From positions 11,028,501 to 11,092,500 of the forward strand of contig OZ024895.1 of assembly GCA_964017195.1 (NCBI GenBank): 64,000 nucleotides of DNA, read 5' to 3'. The notes under the pieces were generated by a model. It did not search any database. It was not told the origin of the DNA and saw nothing but the letters and a program-made list of their open reading frames with translations. Numbering within the stretch: position 1 is the first letter of the stretch; each line of letters starts with the position of its first letter. Below are positions 20,269 to 32,739 of the stretch, piece after piece. The position numbers were made by a program, and so were the translations under genes. The stretch comes from Siderastrea radians. Its lineage: Eukaryota; Cnidaria; Anthozoa; Scleractinia; Rhizangiidae.

Positions 20269-21349
20269 ATGCCATCACTCGTGTGCTTTGCCTTTATACT
20301 GTTTGGAATTCTTTATTTTCGCCAAGAAGCAGGTGAGTTTTTCTATCGCTTGTTTATTTATTTATTTATTTATTTTTAAATGCGCCAATCGACGGCAATC
20401 GGCGCAAAAGTGAAGAGCGTAACTTTAAAATACCTTGGAAAGCCACAGTTTATTGCATTGTTTTTCATATGAAATATAAACTAGATGGCTAAAAAACATC
20501 TGCAATAATTGAGTTTCAACTAGTGTATTTATAAGGCGGAAGACATTTTAATATCTTTAAATTGTCATAACTCGAGATATGTTTGTCGTAGCGAGGACCT
20601 TCTGCTCCCCTTGCCAATTTCGTTTAGACGACGTAACGTTTTATTTCAAATTTGAAATTTTATAGTTGACATTTAAAATTGACATTTTAATTCGTTCTGA
20701 TATTTAAAATAAATTGGACGACAACCCAAGCTTTTCTGCCAAGTTAAGTAAAGAAATATAACAAAAAAAAGAAACATTTGGAGTGGGGGGGGGGGGAGTT
20801 GGTGAGGCCCCACAGTACCCAGCAACCTACACAACCAGCCAAAACGTTTTTTTTTTCAGTGGAAAACGTCAAGGAGTTGCTTAATTTGCAGCTTATAGGC
20901 ACAAGAAACCATAAAAACCATAACGTTCATGACGTTTAATCATTTTATTTCGGTTCACTACTCTATTAATGTGGGTTTCTCTCCACCAGCTTAGAACCAA
21001 ACTAACCAAGGGTTTAATCCCGCCGATATTCAAACGGCTGTTATTCGAGTGTTGAATGGAAGTACTGATGTCATTGTGAAGTGGGATTACACTCTCTTAG
21101 ACGGCCAAAGCATCGAGTTAACCACCTTTGTCATTGATGACGGTGTCAACCCGCAAGATAATGTGGGAGTTGTAACAAATGGAATTCCTAGGATTCGTGG
21201 CAGAAATAAATACAAAACTAGGTTCAAAATCAAGAGCGATAATGAATTTTCTTCTTTGACATGAACATGGTGACAGAAAGAGCAAACGCTACGTTCCTGT
21301 GTAGGGTTATGCTAAAAGATGGCATACAATGTACGGATTGATGTAACAG
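20269..21349 (+). pseudogene. IgSF receptor relic 2: signal peptide and V-like Ig exon
   Basis: 20269-20332 is a 64-base first exon (ATG; hydrophobic LVCFAFILFGILYF) ending in phase 1 at GTGAGT, the same length and phase as the first exon of the intact copy. The second exon, about 20975-21349, matches 61363-61758 (VIRVLNGSTDVIVKWDY, KTRFKIKSDNEFSSLT, ERANATFLC). It is broken: TAG replaces the Trp codon of the PAWNQT region near 20991, and a one-base deletion after SSLT at about 21260 shifts the frame. No further exons of this copy were found before repeats take over, so it is a truncated pseudogene. Confidence 0.85.
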
Positions 21350-22861
21350 GTATAAACCAAATGAGTTCGAATTTAACGAATATCTTCCGAATTTCACCAA
21401 AACGATACACAGAAACCTGCCTGCTTTTAATTATTAATCCTCACAATCAACATGCAAGAATAGTGGCAGCCAACACAAGCTCAACTGTGACCTTTATTTC
21501 GTTTCTCGAAAGTGACTTGTCATTACTCATGTACATTAAAAACTCAATTTCACATAGTGCTTTTAAGTTTTTCTGTTTTTTTTTACATGAATTACCCCTG
21601 GATGATATGAGGGAAGAGCTAACTTAGTAACCTGGAGGAACATTTGACAGTCATATAGTTCCAAGTTGATCGTAACGCTTTTTGATAGCTAACTCAAGGT
21701 ATTTAAAGAGATACATAGGATAAATGTAACAGTTAACTCAGTTTACAGATAACACAGTACTAACTAATATATAGATTTAGCCGGCCTAAAAGCGGAGCTC
21801 CACTTTTTTTTTTATTTTGCTGGTGCTTTCATGAAAAGACTCTCATTCAAGTCGTTAAATAAAAAAGAAAATAAATTGAAAAAAATTCATGTCCCTGCTG
21901 TCCCAACTCGCCGGCATCGCAGGCTGGCACGATTCCACTTAGCCACGAACACTAACACTATTTGAAGGAGTTAATTTTACCACTTATTTCTTTTCCTGTG
22001 ACAAGATGCCTTTCGACATGAACATGCTGGGGTTAGTCCTCGGACGGCCGCAAAACCACGGTTGTGGACAGAAAATAAAGAAGGTACTAGCTCTGCTATA
22101 TTTGGCGTCGGGACCGCTGCAAAATGCTGCAAACGCAAGCGTATGGCGACCCAGTTCGCAGCAGAACCGGCAACAAAGATGAACCCTCGAAGGCAAACTT
22201 AGTAACTTGAACTTTTTGCCTTCCACCAAAAACACAACTGAGTATTCTTTTGAACTTTTTCTTTCCATTTATAGATATTTGATATTTTTCTCGAGTTCTA
22301 AACTTCACTTCTGTCGAACTGTAACGTTTTGCTAAATAAGCTAAGCTATAAAAAATAACCTCTCTGTCAAAAGCGACGGTGGGCATGCAATTTCCCGCCA
22401 AGAAAAACGCCGGTTGCCCAAAAGCACGGAGCGATCTCCCGCCAAGCGAAGATGGCATTCTCCACCCCCTGTCGGGTTGTCTTGGGACTCCCCTCCCCCT
22501 CCACCAGTCTGTACGTGCGGGCGGACGGGCGTACGCTGACGTCACTACAATTTCTCGGATCGATTATTTACCAAATTTGCTTAGCATGGTGCTCCACTGG
22601 CGCGCTGGGTGTGCAGGCTCCCCAAATATAATAATTTTTACCCAAATGGCACTTTTTTATATACTTAGAGTAAAAATGCACCCCTTTCTTATACTTCACG
22701 AATAAGCCAAAACGGCAGATTATCCTATAGACGTGAGCGTTTTTAACTGGGCTTTCGGTTGCTCGAGGTGAGTTTCTAAAGGTCTGGAGCTTCCATGTAT
22801 TGTGCGTTACTATTTTTGCCAAAATTGATTCCCCCCTTTTAAATAAAAAAAACTGGATCAT
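21350..22861. other. intergenic, no gene recognised
   Basis: Open frames on both strands at 21.98-22.7 kb lack recognisable domains or splice context. The stretch near 22.4-22.55 kb is locally GC-rich with a TGACGTCA site. Nothing could be assigned. Confidence 0.3.
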
Positions 22862-23080
22862 GGTATAATGCAATTCTAGAGTTTTGATTGGATCAGCAGC
22901 CATGATATCTGACCTATTATACCATGCTCTCCAAATATGGTCAATGAACACTCACACTCAACAACAAAGTAAGCTGAAAGATTTTTTCCCCGCGAGCAAC
23001 CCGGCGAGAAAAATGGACGACAAAAGTCACTTTGTAGCGAAGTTAAATAAACCAGAAATTACAACTGATTGTCATTGAGA
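22862..23080. repeat. second copy of the 15.6-kb dispersed repeat
   Basis: TATGGTCAATGAACACTCAC, AACAACAAAGTAAGCTGAAA and GCGAGCAACCCGGCG occur in the order seen at 15.6 kb. Its left edge has a small hairpin (GGTATAATG against TATTATACC). No terminal hairpin like that at 16.8 kb was found. Confidence 0.7.
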
Positions 23081-24222
23081 CACAAATCAAAATTGTTCGG
23101 GAGTACTTGATTTCTTAGGACGACAAGAAATTGTAGAAAAAGAAATTTAAGCATTAGCGTTGTGTTTAAAATTTCTTTTGTCGTCACATAGTGCATCAAA
23201 ATTTTGCAAAGGCTTTCGACGAAATATCAAGACAAGACGTAAAACTAAAACACAGTGGAGCGAGCGAAATAACGTAACACGAGAAAATAAAAACGAAATC
23301 GGCGAGCGAAGATGGGGATCCATTTCGGGCGAAGCCTCCCCATATAGTGCACTGTAGGGAGTCCCCCCCTCCCCGGGACACACCTTCCACTGCTTCCACT
23401 GTAACCACAGGCAGCCCAAATTGGCAGTATGGGTACTAGAATATTTCATTGATAGTCTAAATATAATAAACGAACAAGTTGAAATGAAAACACAAATAAA
23501 GAAACTTGTAAATAAAACATTGCTTACGTTTTATTTGTTGTTGCTTGATGTGTCTTGACTGTCCTGGGAGCTATTTACACAAATTTTAAATTTCACTGAT
23601 TAGTACCGTATGTTCTGTCCTTTATATAGCGAAGCAAGGCTGGCGGGTGAGAAACGAAGAGACCTTTCAACGGAGCTCGACAAAAGCACTCAAAATACTC
23701 CCACCTCCACAAAATCCGAACCAGTACAGTCCCGCTTGCAATACTTTCCGAAAGTTTTCTCTTCGAAGTCAAAAGTTCACAATAAGTAGGCAAAAATCTC
23801 GTCGTTTTCGCCACAAAACCAGCCTTTTGTGTTTCGTCTTATCCGCTCGCCGATCGCTGCCGACACGGGTACGCGCCATCGTAACAAAATTGCTCCCGAC
23901 CCCGGGTAGGCTTCGTTTATTTGACCCAGTGAAAACTGCTCCCGTGTGGGGGCATAGAAAGTTTAGAATTTAACCTCGCGCATGGACGAAGCACGTGAAA
24001 CAGGTCAAGGTTACAGAGTTGGCGCGAACTCGGCGGAAAAACAATTTTGCCGGCTTGAAGGAAAAAAATTTTTGCTTCGTGCGGTGCTCTTTTATCGTGG
24101 TTGGTAGTGTTCATTTTGTTCTCTTGTGCTGCTCTGAAAATTGTCGCTGCGTTACAGTTCTACTAGGAGCTAACTCTAAACCTCTAAACCTTATTGTGCG
24201 ATTTCAAAAGTTTTCCTTTTGA
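23081..24222. other. intergenic, no gene recognised
   Basis: Several 65-108-residue open frames overlap on opposite strands without recognisable domains; treated as noise. Confidence 0.3.
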
Positions 24223-24634
24223 CAGACGGAATCCATCAGGAAATTGAGTAATCAGTGGACAAAAACCTTGTACCAAAATAATTTAAAGTTTATCGCATTC
24301 TTTTTTACACTTTTTAAGAGCTATAGACGTAATTAGTTATCTGTAATAACACCAAAGACAATTTCTTATGAGAGCCCGTGAAATTAAATTTCAAATTTCA
24401 CAGAAATTGTGTAAACACGGGTAAAATATGTAAATTTTTATGCGTAAGATTTCATTTTGTGAAAATTGGGGCTCCCATAAGAAATTGTCTTTGGGGTTAT
24501 TACAGATAACAAATTACATCCATAGCTCTCAAAAAATGTAAAAAGGAGTGCGATATGCTTTAAATTATTCTGGTACAATATTTTTGTCCACTGAAAATTA
24601 AAATTACTCAGTTTCCTAATGGATTCCGTCTTAA
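24223..24634. mobile_element. foldback MITE with about 155-bp arms
   Basis: The left arm starts at AGACGGAATCCATCAGGAAA and the right arm ends with the complement (TTTCCTAATGGATTCCGTCT). The arms continue through GTGGACAAAAA, AATAATTTAAAG, GAGCTAT, GTTATCTGTAATAAC and CAAAGACAATTTCTTATG. The two arms differ at perhaps one base in ten. The spacer is about 85 bp. There is no coding content and no obvious target duplication. Confidence 0.85.
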
Positions 24635-25069
24635 TTTTTCATTCGTTTTCCTTTTAATGATCATTTCCTGTTTTTGCCGCAACCAATAAATACAGTATGT
24701 TGCCCAGTATCCGACCACTTCAGTTTGAAAGGGCTCTATCGCCTCTAACTCGGGAGAAAGGGTTCTGAAATTTGGCAACGAAATATGGCCCAGTATCTGT
24801 ACAATGGGTCCAGTATCCGGCCACGGAAATAGGTTTGTTATCCACAGACAAAGTGACATGTACTTATCTTTTGAGATCACTCAAGAAGGTAGGTGTTCGA
24901 ATCGGAAATAGAATTCAGTTTGTAGGGTCTTAAACCCACATGGAACTCTCTTCCCACACAGATCCATTTGCGCAGATTCAACCGTATCAGTTAAACAAAC
25001 GTTAAGATAGTTTTTTAAAGCCAAGCGGAAGTTGTTTAGATAGGAATAAGTAAGATTTTAGTCTGAATT

Positions 25070-27060
25070 GGGATGAAGGATGAACGCTGATTGACAAATA
25101 AACAGGAACTCGTAACTGAAGAAAGACTTAAGGTCACGAACATGTTAAGTGAAATTGTGTATTTGGCAGTTTATTTCTGCCTGTGAGGATCGCTGAGAAC
25201 GTACAAGCAATACAAAAGATGTCCATGAACACTGCAAGCATAATATTCACGGTACATAAGTACATGTCTTTTTTATAGTTTGATTAAAAAGAAAAAGAAA
25301 AACTAGCGTGCATTCAGTGGTGAGTTCAAAGGGCCTTGACGTACCATAAAATAGGAAGGGTTCTCATGAGCTCAACGATCAGCGTGTTTAACTGTAACCA
25401 GTAATTAGGGGTTCGTTTGAGGTGACTTCTAACCTGAACCTTACATACACCAACGAAGACGATTTTATAGCCAGATGGTAAATGATTGCGTTTTCTGCCG
25501 TCGCTTAGCGTCCTAATTAAACCTGAATAGATAATTCAGGTGGGTATACATTATTTGGGAACGGAAAATTCCCTAAGCTCGAAAACATGTTAACAAAGAG
25601 ATGCAAGAGCTTGCCGAATGACAAAGAAAATGAGATAATAACTTTGTCTACCTTATTATAATTATAGGAAACTAAAGCTCCTTAAATTAAGGTCTTTGAG
25701 ATTAACACGACTTCAATGAAAGCGTATTGGAAGGAAAAATTTATTTCAAATCAAGGGAATTAACGCGAGAGAGGGGGCAAATTTTCGAAATAAAGAAAAT
25801 TAACGCGATTATTGTTGTCTCTAAAGATATTTTGGCTGTAGTGTAAAAAAAAAAGGGATGTCGAGAACCTTTTCTGAAAGCGAGAATGAACTGGAAATAT
25901 TGCAGATGACATATCTTTAAGGCTTTTACACCGTAAAAGACTGAAAAATAGCGTGCAGAAAAGGGAGGGTCATTGTTTCCTAGTTGCTATCTGTGTTCGT
26001 ACAGTATCCAGAATTTGGGGGTGAAATTAAGCTCTCTCCACTTAAATAATGTCGCGGAAATTAACGCTCACAAAAAAAAGAAACAATATATTTTACAGGG
26101 TTTTTACCCAACAAAGGGGTCAATCAAAATGACGTTTTGAGAATTTTCTGCAGTTGCGCCAATATGCTTGTTGAAATCACATTTTACATTTTGGGATATG
26201 ACTGTACAATTTGAAAAGTTACGCGCGAAATAATTTTGTATCCAAATTTATGCGCCAATATTATGAATTTCATTGTGTTTAACACCAAGCCTGACTGATC
26301 GAGATACCCCGTAGAACTAGTGAACCGGCCAATGCGAACGTGACATCATCGATATTTTCACATGTGATATCAACAGTTATTTACCGAAACGGAGGTAAAT
26401 AGTGATGGATATTTGCCAAGCCGCGAAGTAACACCAAACCAGTGGATAGCCAGAACTAAATCGTTCCGTCTTTCTTTCTGAGAAATGAGGAAAATCGAGC
26501 GCGAAATCCAGAAAAATGCCGGAAGGTTAATAGCAGATACTGTCCCGAGTCTGAGTGGCCCATTTGCTATTAGAGTGCAGGAAAAACACTCTCCAGTGGT
26601 TTGGTATACACTAAGTTCACCCGTCGCGTAAGCCTGGTATCCATCATTTTTTGATATTTGATTTTTATTTTCTAAGTTCTTCTCTCGCCACTTACAATTA
26701 TTAACGAGTTGATAAGAGTCAAAATAACAACAAAACTTTGCCACCAGTTATCAGGTAACGAACAGTTGTTTCGGCGTTCAGACTTGTGGGCAAACTGTTT
26801 CTTGAGACGTTCACGCCCTTCCGGCAAACTATTTTTGTTTTTGCGACCTTTACACTGGCAAACTGTTTTTGCAACGTTCACACATTCAAATTGTTTTTGC
26901 GACATTGGCGCTGGCAAACTGTTTTGGCGACGTTCACACAGGCTCGAACTGTTTTTTTTAGGCTTACACTGGCAAACTGCTTCTGCGACGTTCACACTAG
27001 AGACAGTTTTGGCGACATTCACACATGCAAACTGTTTTGGACAGTTTACCCAATCAGATC
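25070..27060. repeat. segmental duplication, copy A
   Basis: Matches 36012-37010 and then 41490-42000 in the same order and orientation. Shared words include GAACGCTGATT, CAGGAACTCGTAACTGAAGA, CAAAAGATGTCCATGAACAC, TTGTTGAAATCACATTTTAC and CAACAAAACTTTGCC. Divergence is substantial and open frames are not conserved between copies (the 111-codon minus frame at 36.1-36.4 kb is full of stops here), so it is probably non-coding. Confidence 0.75.
26760..27045. repeat. minisatellite of GGCAAACTGTTTTTGCGACG type
   Basis: About nine degenerate copies of a 27-33-bp unit reading GCAAACTGTTTTTGCGACGTTCACACT. The same array occurs at 41.73-41.99 kb. Both strands are open through much of it for compositional reasons only. 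Confidence 0.9.
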
Positions 27061-27877
27061 TCTTTGATCTCTTTGTGCTTAATGTGATTTATCAGAGATA
27101 AAAATCGACTTTTCCTGTTATATTTTGCTATGCTTTTGCTGATCTTTAAAAAAAGCCTCCCTGTCATCAGATCAATTATACAACTTACTCATGGCACAAA
27201 CGTTCTATTTTGGCCTTATTGTCCTTTTCTTGAGACTAAAAATCTCCCTACAGTAACCTGCTCGATACTCGAATGTTCTTTTGTGTCCCAGCTAAATGCC
27301 CCATAACATCAGTGAAACGTATAAGTAATATTTGAAAGCAACATACGCAATTAATGTTATATTTCATTCCTTAGTTTATTTTCCGTCTTTTCGCGGTTAC
27401 TTCTGAGTCAGAATTTCGCGAACTAAGGTGATCTACAAAATACAAATCGTGAAGACCTTTGTTATACCAAGATTTATGAGCAAGGCGTCATTAATTCCAG
27501 TTTCAGACGACCTTATTAAAGAGATTAATAAATTGATCTACAACTTTATTTGGCATGGCAATGATGAAATTAAGCGTACGGCACTTATGAATGATATTGA
27601 GGACGGGGCCTAAAAATGCTAGATATTGAGTCAATTATATCAGCTCAAAGGATAATGGTATTAAAGAAATATTTTGATGACGACGAAAGCTCTTGGAAGG
27701 TGATTCTAGATGAATTTCTTCAAGGCGTAGGTGGAAAATTTATTCTTTTTTTGTAATTTTAATACTCGCAAACTGCCAATTCATATTCCGATTTTCTTTA
27801 AAGAATGCCTGGAAACGTGGTCTTAGTTAGTATCTTCGACAGTAAATACCTACGATGATGCTATTAATCAGATTATT

Positions 27878-28614
27878 ATTCAACAAATTGCCACTATGCC
27901 CATATATGGTAAGGAAGCCCTCAATATCTGTCATGCTGCATGACAGATATCCTGCGATATACGTAAATGACCATATTTGGAAGTGCACTGCAGATTTTCT
28001 TTCATTGCTTGTTTGGCGGCGATTTTGAAAAGCGAGGCAACTTTAGCAGTGTTCTCCGTAAATTTTAACCCTCTGGAAGAAACTTTCCACGATTAAATGC
28101 TCTCAAAATGTCAACAAGTATTTGCTTCAGCTCACAAAGATATCCAGAGGTTGACTTGGAATTTTCATAGTGAGAACTCAACCAAGAAAATGCTATTGCG
28201 AAAGAAGCAGCACACTTGCTCATGGAAAGTTGTAAAGACTAAAGTTGAAAAGATTTTAATTCACAGGAAGAGGACTTATTCTCTGTAAGGTAGCAATATT
28301 TTTTCCTTTGTCTTGTCATTTCCAAACATGAGTTTGTAAATAAGTCTTTTTAAGTGAACGGTAGTAAACTTCGATTTCTTGAAGTTCCGTTTTGATTTTT
28401 ATTAAGCTTTATGTGTTGCTAGCTTTTAGCGTTTTCATCACAGAGCCGTAGTTTTTCTCGTTCTGAAAATGGTAGTCGGTTGGAATTTGTTGAATAATAA
28501 AACAATTATCCTGCTCGATCTTGCGGAATATCCCCTGATTTAGCCAACTCGGCTTACGGCCTCGTCGGCTAAGTATCAGGTGATATTCCGCGCGATTTCG
28601 CAGGATAATTGTTA
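27878..28614. mobile_element. 737-bp insertion in the LINE, with terminal hairpin
   Basis: The LINE frame stops at ATTATT (27872-27877) and resumes at ATTATT (28615-28620), a 6-bp target duplication. The insert starts ATTCAACAAATT; its complement AATTTGTTGAAT occurs internally at 28484-28495, and the insert then ends with a 113-bp hairpin (28501-28613). Either one element carries a hairpin end or a hairpin MITE landed beside a TIR element. No coding was recognised. Confidence 0.65.
28501..28613. repeat. 113-bp hairpin, family of the 16.8-kb hairpin
   Basis: AACAATTATCCTGCTCG pairs with the complementary right arm ending CGCAGGATAATTGTT; the tip reads GCCAACTCGGCTTACGGC. The copy at 16799-16916 shares the outer arms and a CCAACTCGGC-type tip, so the two are one family. 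Confidence 0.85.
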
Positions 28615-29054
28615 ATTATTTGGAATAATAAGAATATCGTTGTAAAAAAGCCTCAGTTTTCGAATGTCGCCTCTTTTCGGCTGGAGTGGTAAAAATCGGA
28701 GACTTGTTATCTGATACTGGCAAATTTTTCGAAGGTGCAAAAGTTTCTGAAGCAAATCTATCCACCATGGATTATTTTAAATTAATGAGTATTGTTGACG
28801 CTCTACCGAATAATTGGAGACTCGTTTTTTAACATAATTCTCGACACTTTCCACCTCAATCTCTCAATTACTTTATATATAGCGAAAAGCCAGAAAGCAA
28901 ACTCCTCCCACTGCTCAAAAAAAAAAAAATTGAAAACTAAGTACCCTGAGCTTGCCGTGGATTGGAAGAAAATTTATTCGCTACCTGTTGTTGTTACCAT
29001 TGAGACAAAGATAAGAGAGTTTCAATACAAACTACTCAACGACATTGTTTTTAC

Positions 29055-32000
29055 CAGGGGGGGCTGGCAGCGAGGTCTGGAACCGAGTTTACATGATCGC
29101 CCCAGTAAAGAAATTTGGCCGAGTAGGACTGTGTACTAATTTTATTCCAAACAAACATGGCGGTGGCGAGGAAGGAGAATTAGCCGAATTAGCTGTTATT
29201 TGGTGTACGCGCGTTTGTGTTGGTTCAGCATTATTTCTGTTATTCCAAGTTTAAACATTCAAGGAAAGGTTTCGATCGCTTTTTTTTACCTTTGTTTCTA
29301 TCTGATTTGGTTGCCCTTTCTGCTTTTCCTGGTACTGATTTTACGAGTTTTGAAGCATTTTCTGACACATTTCACAGCGGCCAGATTCGCTCTCCTCTTT
29401 CACTAAGAATTGTCGCTCGAGACTTTGTCCTTGTTTCATTTACATACACTGTAGATTTTTCTTTCTTTATAGGAACTACCCAGGAGGAGTGAACAATTAA
29501 TTGTGTAGGTTTTGTTGATCCAAATTATTTTCTGTTTTGCCCAAGTTGTGTTACTACTGTACAGTCCACAAGAGATATTTTCATGTACAGCTCTCTAGAA
29601 TCCTTAAATGGTGAAAAGCTGAGACGTGATTTTCACAACACTTTGCTCTTTGACTTCGCCACGTGAGTCACAGATATTGCCTACAGTGTGTAGGTATACC
29701 TGATAATAAAGCTCATTATTTTGGAGAAAAAGGTGAAATAATTTTTCATTTAGATTTTGTCTATCACACCTCTGGGGTGAGAACTGAAACTTAAAGGGGC
29801 CAGGTTGCTCAACTGACAGCAATACTTCAGTCAGTCATTTCACATATTTACTTGGTGACCTTGGCTTCATATATTTCACCATGAATGGGTTTGTGGAAAA
29901 TTGGCATTTGAATTCTGAAGGGACTTGAATTTTTCTTGACAGTGCAATTGATGTTGAAGAGCTTTTGCAAACAAAACAATCATTTGGGGGTGGAGTTTGC
30001 AATGGTTCCGACAGTCTGTAAAGTAAAGATACTCTGGCAAACACACCATCACTTTGGATCTGGCAGACGTTGGTTATCCAAGATGCATGTTGATAAATAT
30101 GTTTTGGGCAAAGGTTTTGGTTGTACAGGGACTTTGATTGATGACATATATATGGACAGCTATGTTAATCCTTAATTTTCTGAAACACTTCAAAAGGAGT
30201 GTTGCACACTTAGAGCAACCATGGTTGATCAGCCATTCTGGGGTTATTTCACATCTTCATAAACAGTTACTGAATGCATGCCAGCCTCGTTTTGACACCC
30301 AGCATATACAACACTGTTTTGACCTGTTTTCCCCTACCTTATCGGTAACAGTTCTGAAATAATGATCCTCACAGTTAAATGCATTCAACTTGAGCAGTTG
30401 AAAAAGCAAACTTGAAAAAGTTCAGTCTTGACCGGGATCAAATTTGCCTTTTCAACTTCTCAAGTTGAAAACATTTAAAAACTGCAAGCCCTTTATGGCC
30501 ACATTTGTTACATCAGGCAGTTCAAACCTGATTTATTTCATATGTATCCATCTTCAAAAAAACTGAATTCTCCTTGGCAATTGGAACTGTTTCCTCATCA
30601 GAAGTACAAATGTCTGAAAGGGTGTGAGCAGAAGTCAATTGCTCTTTTAACAGAAGGGACAGTTTAGAACTTTTGCATTGTCTAATACTCCATTATTGCA
30701 TAGTTCACCTGGTGTTACTGAACTCAAACTACAAATTTTTCACTGACACTTAAGAAAAATGGGCCTGAATGTCTTTCCTTTGAATTATTAAGCTTCTTGT
30801 AAAGGCTTCAGGCAAAAGACAAAAAATCATATAATTGTATATCCCTCAATCTTTTCAGATTACCCTAGCAAATGTTTATAAACCTTCTCATTGGACAGTT
30901 GCATGCATAATGTGGGAAAATGCTTGGAAATGTGATTGTCCATTGCATTTTCCACTGAATCAAACTTAGCATGTCAACACAATATATGGAACTAGGGAGT
31001 TTTCCTAAACCTAGGTGTATTTACTTTGCCAATTCTTTAAGTTGTCTTATCAAAACAAGCAAACCTCAGACAGCTCTGTTTGTAAGGTTAAGCATTCTTC
31101 TTTTGTTGGTTGTCCTTTATAAGCTATCCTTTCCAGTTGCAAAATTCTATCACCTCAAATGTTATTTGTCTTGTAACTGCAACCAACCAATATATTTGCA
31201 GAAACTGCCGCCAAGAAACACTCAAGCATAAAAAAGAAGAATTCCATAAAATAACGTGGTGTTTTACACGTAATTACGCTTACAGCTGTAAATAAGACGC
31301 AAAAAACTTGAGACAAGTGCATGTGAAAGTTCAAGCCCACCTTTAATACATTCTAAGCCTTCGCATTCGATTTTGTGTCTTCATTGTGAAAGAGACTTAA
31401 AGAAGACTCGCAATCGAAATCTCCTCTTTTCGCTTTGTTGGCTGGAAGATTCCACAGTTTCCACAGTAAAAAGATTCTTATAAATCTTCCTGAGATGACG
31501 AAATCCACAATCATCTGCTAGAATATAGTTATAATTTGAGCGTAGTTTGGTTCAACACTCAACTGGGAAAATCTCAGGCCGAAACTTGTCACTTGCATAT
31601 TCAATATTGACTGCTCTACTAACCTAAAATAAAGCTGGTCCTTCATTCCATCGATTTTGATGGTCTCAGAAACAGAAATGGATCGAAATGGAAGGTCGAA
31701 AGCTGCAACTTTAAAGCCATTTCCCAGGTCAAGTGGCTGTTGACACCACGAACGTTTATGTTTTCGATAACACAACCATCACGCTCATGTTCTTGACATA
31801 ATACACAGCAGGACTGTACACAGATCCAGAATTTAGAGAAATGTGGTGCCCAAACGCTGTACTGTCGCCAAAAATACTAACAGCAAATAAACAATAACAA
31901 AAAACGAATTCCTTTTCCACAATCGAGTCACCACGAACAAAAAAACACATATTCACGAGTAGTTTGCGCGAGAATTCGTTGCATTTCGCGCATGCTCGTT

Positions 32001-32092
32001 AGAGTTTTCGAATGATTGACAGATTTCTTTACTGGGGCAATCATGTAGAGGCCAAAAGCGGCAAGATCAAAGGTAGCTGCCAGCCCCCCCTG
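29055..32092. mobile_element. hAT-type transposon, 3038 bp
   Basis: The ends are CAGGGGGGGCTGGCAGC and its exact complement. Both are flanked by GTTTTTAC (29047-29054 and 32093-32100), a perfect 8-bp target duplication, as expected for hAT. Sub-terminal inverted repeats continue with TACATGATYGCCCCAGTAAA. Removing it restores the LINE frame (NDIVF to FTNEKLF). Inside are GC- and AT-varied stretches with short frames (for example 29217-29492) but no recognisable hAT transposase or BED finger. It is non-autonomous or carries captured sequence. The interior was searched on both strands without a confident protein. Confidence 0.9.
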
Positions 32093-32739
32093 GTTTTTAC
32101 AAATGAAAAGCTGTTTCGATTTAAAATGATTGATTCACCTTTATGCTCCTTTGTTAAGAAAGATGTTGAATCCCTCGAACATTTACTGTTTCACTGCACT
32201 TTTGTAGAAAGCTTTTGGAAAACCTTCACATCTTGGCTTACGAATCAAAACATAACTTTAGAAACTTTAACTTTAGTGAACATCTTGTTTGGTGTATACA
32301 ATGAAAATGAGGACAACATCATTTTGAATCACTTGATTCTTATGGCGAAGTTTCATATCTATAAATGCAAGTTAACACGAATCGTCGTCGTTGAAAGTTT
32401 TCGAAGCCACGACCAAGACAGTTTATCAAGTAGAGCGACAAATTGCAACTAAACACAATAAGCTCCTTAAGCAGTTTGGGAAATGGAAAAAAATCTGACC
32501 AAGCATTCAGTGAAGGAAAATTTTGCAAGTGTTTCTCCTCCTTTCTCCTTTTTTCTTAAATTGTAATGATTGTGTACGTAACGCCTTTTTTTCCCTTTTT
32601 TCTGTAAAACTGTAATTTTTATTGCACCTGTAAAAGCAATCTTTTTCTGTATTCCTGTAATTCGTTTTCTGTAATTCTTTCTTGTATATGGAAAATAAAA
32701 AATACTAAATTACAAAAAAAAAAGAACTTAAGTGATCTA

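Larger units (their letters stand above)
27436..32723 (+). mobile_element. 5'-truncated L1-like LINE, interrupted twice
   Basis: 27436-27877 encodes the reverse-transcriptase C-terminal region (FVIPRFMSKASLIPV, YNFIWHGNDEIKRTAL, MLDIESIISAQRIMVL, NTYDDAINQII). The reading resumes at 28615 (IIWNNKNIV, ELAVDWKKIYSLPVVV, KIREFQYKLLNDIVF) and again at 32101 (FTNEKLFRFKMIDSPLCSF, CTFVESFWKTFTSWL). The 3' UTR ends in a run of ten A at 32714-32723. The copy has many stops and is dead. The flanks GAACTAAGGTGATCTA (27420-27435) and GAACTTAAGTGATCTA (32724-32739) are a diverged target-site duplication. The paralogous site at about 55.86-55.92 kb lacks the insertion. Confidence 0.85.

Noticed and set aside
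22379..22705. Overlapping open frames near 22.1-22.7 kb on both strands
   Set aside because: They have no domains, no splice context and no similarity that I recognise.
29217..29492. Open frame inside the hAT-type element as transposase
   Set aside because: No BED finger, DDE residues or hAT dimerisation motif can be seen, and the frame is short.
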